NCBI GenBank assembly: GCA_018700525.1
Contig: JABITN010000260.1
Coordinates: forward strand, 1 to 32,374
Direction: 5' to 3'
Length of the DNA stretch: 32,374 bases
Source of the DNA: Opitutales bacterium
GTDB lineage: Bacteria > Verrucomicrobiota > Verrucomicrobiia > Opitutales > Opitutaceae
Shown: piece by piece, positions 30,570-32,374 of the stretch
How the letters are laid out: the number at the start of each line of letters is the position of its first letter
Position numbering within the stretch: the first letter of the stretch is position 1
Program-made: the position numbers and the translations under genes
Notes under the pieces: generated by a model
Database searches by the model: none
Seen by the model: the letters and a program-made list of their open reading frames with translations, nothing else
What the model was told of the DNA's origin: nothing

Positions 30570-31894
30570 TTACTAGGCACAGGGTAGTGCAGCGTGTTTC
30601 TGCGTTCTTTAAGCAAGTACTTCTTCGCTACGCGTTGCAGGTCCTCTCGTGTAACCTTCAAGTACGCTTCCAATTCGTTATTCGCACGGCCCGCATCCCC
30701 ATGCCACAAGTGGTAATAGGCAAGAGATTCAGCTCGGCTGCTCATAGTGCCGACCGAAGACGCGATCTCCGCCTCTTTCTGATTCAAGGCCTTTTGCAAT
30801 TCCTTGCTGGTGACGCCTTCGTCGACAAGCTTTTGCACTTCCTCTTCAACGAGCGCATCCAACTGCTCGATTGATACTCCGCGATTTCCGATCGCGTATG
30901 CCGCTACCAAGCCAGCTTTTTCCTGAAGCCAAGTGAAAGCCGCCGCGTTCACCGCTGCCCGCTCCGTATCGACCAGACGCCGATACAGTCTCGAGCTCTT
31001 GCCGATAGCCAAAATGTTTATCAGCAATTCAATGGCCTCGGCATCCTCATCCGTCAAAACCGGCGCTCTCCAAATATGAACGGTTGCCGGCAAAGGCGTC
31101 ATCGCTTCCTCGACCACCTTAGTCGTTACCGGCGCTTCAAGGTCCCAATCGATAGCCACACGCTCGGGGTCCGGTCCTCTCTGAATCTCGCCGAAATACC
31201 GCTCGACGAGTAACTTCGTTTCCTCGATGTCGATATCTCCCGCTATCGCCAAAGTCGCGTTGTTCGGCACATACCACTTTTTATAGAAATCTCGAAATTC
31301 CTCGATAGTCGCCGAATCGATGTATTGAGCCGACCCGATCGGCGTCCACTCGTAAGGCGTTCCGTCAAAAACCGCCTTCGCCATATTTTCCATAATCGAA
31401 CCGTAAGGCTGGTTCTCATAGCGACCGCGACGCTCTTCCTTGACCACTTCGCGCTGCGTTTCAACTCCATCGTTGTCAATCACCGCATGCATCAGCCGCT
31501 CCGACTCGATCCACAGCGCCAGCTCCAGTTCGTTGGCTGGCAAATTGATGTAATAATCCGTTCGGTCAAAAGACGTTGACGCATTCAGGTTCCCACCAGC
31601 TCCCGAGATGAGCTTATCGATTTGCTTCCGCTCGATATTCTCCGAGCCTTCGAACATCAAATGCTCGAAAAAATGAGCGAACCCAGTCCGATCAGAACGC
31701 TCGTCCTTGCTACCAACATGATAGAGCACATATGACGAAACAACCGGAGCGTCGCTATTTTGGTGAAGGATTACGTGCATGCCATTCGGCAAATCGTACT
31801 CCTCGAATTCGATATTCAGCGACGCCGCAAAAGCTCCCAATGGAGCGGCTAATCCGACACACGCTAAGAGTCGCGAGAAAGAGAGATATTTCAT
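30566..31894 (-). CDS. M16-family zinc peptidase, catalytic subunit
   Basis: A 442-aa secreted metallopeptidase. The signal peptide runs MKYLSFSRLLACVGLAAPLG to AFAAS, so I use the ATG at 31894 and not the 48-residue extension to 32038. The inverted zinc motif HxxEH is in RTGFAHFFEHLMFEG, near residue 75, and the third ligand glutamate in the downstream helix is in REVVKEERRGR. It has PNGMHVILHQNSDAPVVSSY at the first strand. It overlaps the inactive M16 gene by 4 bases (ATGA), so the two are probably made together and pair. Substrate: peptides in the periplasm, not identified. Confidence 0.92.
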   Translation of the reverse strand: MKYLSFSRLLACVGLAAPLGAFAASLNIEFEEYDLPNGMHVILHQNSDAPVVSSYVLYHVGSKDERSDRTGFAHFFEHLMFEGSENIERKQIDKLISGAGGNLNASTSFDRTDYYINLPANELELALWIESERLMHAVIDNDGVETQREVVKEERRGRYENQPYGSIMENMAKAVFDGTPYEWTPIGSAQYIDSATIEEFRDFYKKWYVPNNATLAIAGDIDIEETKLLVERYFGEIQRGPDPERVAIDWDLEAPVTTKVVEEAMTPLPATVHIWRAPVLTDEDAEAIELLINILAIGKSSRLYRRLVDTERAAVNAAAFTWLQEKAGLVAAYAIGNRGVSIEQLDALVEEEVQKLVDEGVTSKELQKALNQKEAEIASSVGTMSSRAESLAYYHLWHGDAGRANNELEAYLKVTREDLQRVAKKYLLKERRNTLHYPVPSK

Positions 31895-31933
31895 AAGAAT
31901 CTTAAGGCGAAAATCGGCTTGGATAAAATCTCC

Positions 31934-31989
31934 TGTGCTGATCGAGCACAAGCAGATAAAAACGGTCGGGCTCGATCGGCGATCGAGCC
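31934..31989. promoter_or_regulatory. Two palindromes in the divergent region of the M16 operon
   Basis: TGTGCT-GATCG-AGCACA at 31934-31950 and GGCTCGATCG-G-CGATCGAGCC at 31969-31989 lie 40-95 bases ahead of the M16 start and about 90-145 bases ahead of the secreted-protein start at 32080. The second has a one-base centre, so it is a DNA-level dyad and not an RNA hairpin. They share the core GATCGAGC. They might be operator sites, but could also be leftover palindromic repeats. Confidence 0.5.
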
Positions 31990-32079
31990 GCAAAAGATAG
32001 CTCCATTCTCCAGACGAATTGCAATTGCCAGATTCCAATATTCCGCATAGATTTTATTCACTTCCAACCCCCTCGCCCC

Positions 32080-32374
32080 ATGAAATTCATAGTTCCCTTC
32101 CTCGCGCTCGCCAGCACGCTTATCTGCCCAGCTCTACTTGCGGCTGAGTTCCTACCGGTCCACCAGGTGGAACAACAGCCCTTGGCCTCCGCGACCGAAC
32201 GTCTAATCGAGGCCCTTCGCTTCGCCGGAGCCCCTCTCGATCCCGCGGACGAAAACGCGATCAATGAATTGCTTAGGCAAACCGGAAACACCGAAGCCAT
32301 CCAGCAAGTGCAGACGATTCTCGATGCCTACTGCGTCGCTGGCGTCCACATCAACCCGGAAAGCCGCGTCAAAG
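32080..32374 (+). CDS. Secreted protein, 3' end outside window
   Basis: An ATG at 32080 starts a frame that runs to the end of the window. MKFIVPFLALASTLICPALLA then AEFLPV is a signal peptide with cleavage near the second alanine pair. The mature start VHQVEQQPLASATERLIEAL then RFAGAPLDPADENAINELLR ends in VAGVHINPESRVK. I recall the VHINPESRVKV segment from large secreted proteins of Planctomycetes and Verrucomicrobia without a function. The reverse strand here also has an 80-codon ORF (32058-32300), taken as a shadow. The remainder of the gene is needed for any further naming. Confidence 0.8.
   Translation, partial: MKFIVPFLALASTLICPALLAAEFLPVHQVEQQPLASATERLIEALRFAGAPLDPADENAINELLRQTGNTEAIQQVQTILDAYCVAGVHINPESRVK

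Overview
The window carries an ordinary free-living Gram-negative heterotroph chromosome. Protein style (RapA homologue, DUF1835, SelW-like protein, HDOD proteins, paired M16 peptidases, few clear Shine-Dalgarno sites) suggests Verrucomicrobiota, probably class Opitutae. That placement is recall-based inference, not a search result.

Layout. 1-204: end of glmS and its terminator. 326-3599: a small unknown gene and rapA on the minus strand. 3656-6346: a zone of gene decay with an amber-interrupted ECF sigma relic, an intact DUF1835 gene, and a frameshifted HDOD relic joined to a 5'-truncated sthA relic. 6419-7765: small redox proteins and an RluA-type pseudouridine synthase. 7811-14488 (minus): a two-component locus made of an NtrC-type sigma-54 activator, a small secreted charged protein, a predicted outer-membrane barrel, a membrane histidine kinase and a secreted beta-propeller protein. 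14624-17204 (plus): a small unknown gene, a DEDDh exonuclease, a GT2 glycosyltransferase and a SMUG1-type uracil-DNA glycosylase. 17219-18260: a lysine-rich mini-protein and a freshly broken DUF3016 gene. 18304-20118 (plus): msrB, an unknown gene and aat. 20165-25654 (minus): a complete biotin operon bioA-B-D-F-esterase-C behind a BirA-type operator. 25761-27120 (minus): a coupled rhodanese/DoxX-MauE-like/peroxiredoxin trio. 27213-28583 (minus): HDOD and Hpt signalling proteins. 28801-32374: a small ORF, a pair of M16 peptidases and the start of a secreted protein.

The most interesting system is at 12.4-14.5 kb. Between the activator gene and the small secreted-protein gene lie a near-consensus sigma-54 -24/-12 element (12914-12929), a perfect match to the IHF consensus (12959-12971), and two almost identical dyads of the form GGGAA-N3-TTCCC with centres 43 bp apart (13016-13071). 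The distal dyad overlaps the activator's stop codon. Together with the kinase and the small secreted helical protein, this resembles the ZraPSR envelope-stress layout built from unrelated-looking parts. The second theme is recent pseudogene formation: four relic genes with readable lesions, including a 16-bp tandem duplication. The third is the bio operator, which contains a two-codon AUG-CCU-UAA mini-ORF behind a perfect AAGGAGG.

No rRNA, tRNA, CRISPR array, prophage or insertion sequence was seen. No stretch over 300 bases lacks a gene or relic. The longest blanks (about 5020-5290, 17396-17650 and 28584-28800) show only the hairpin noted or nothing recognisable.
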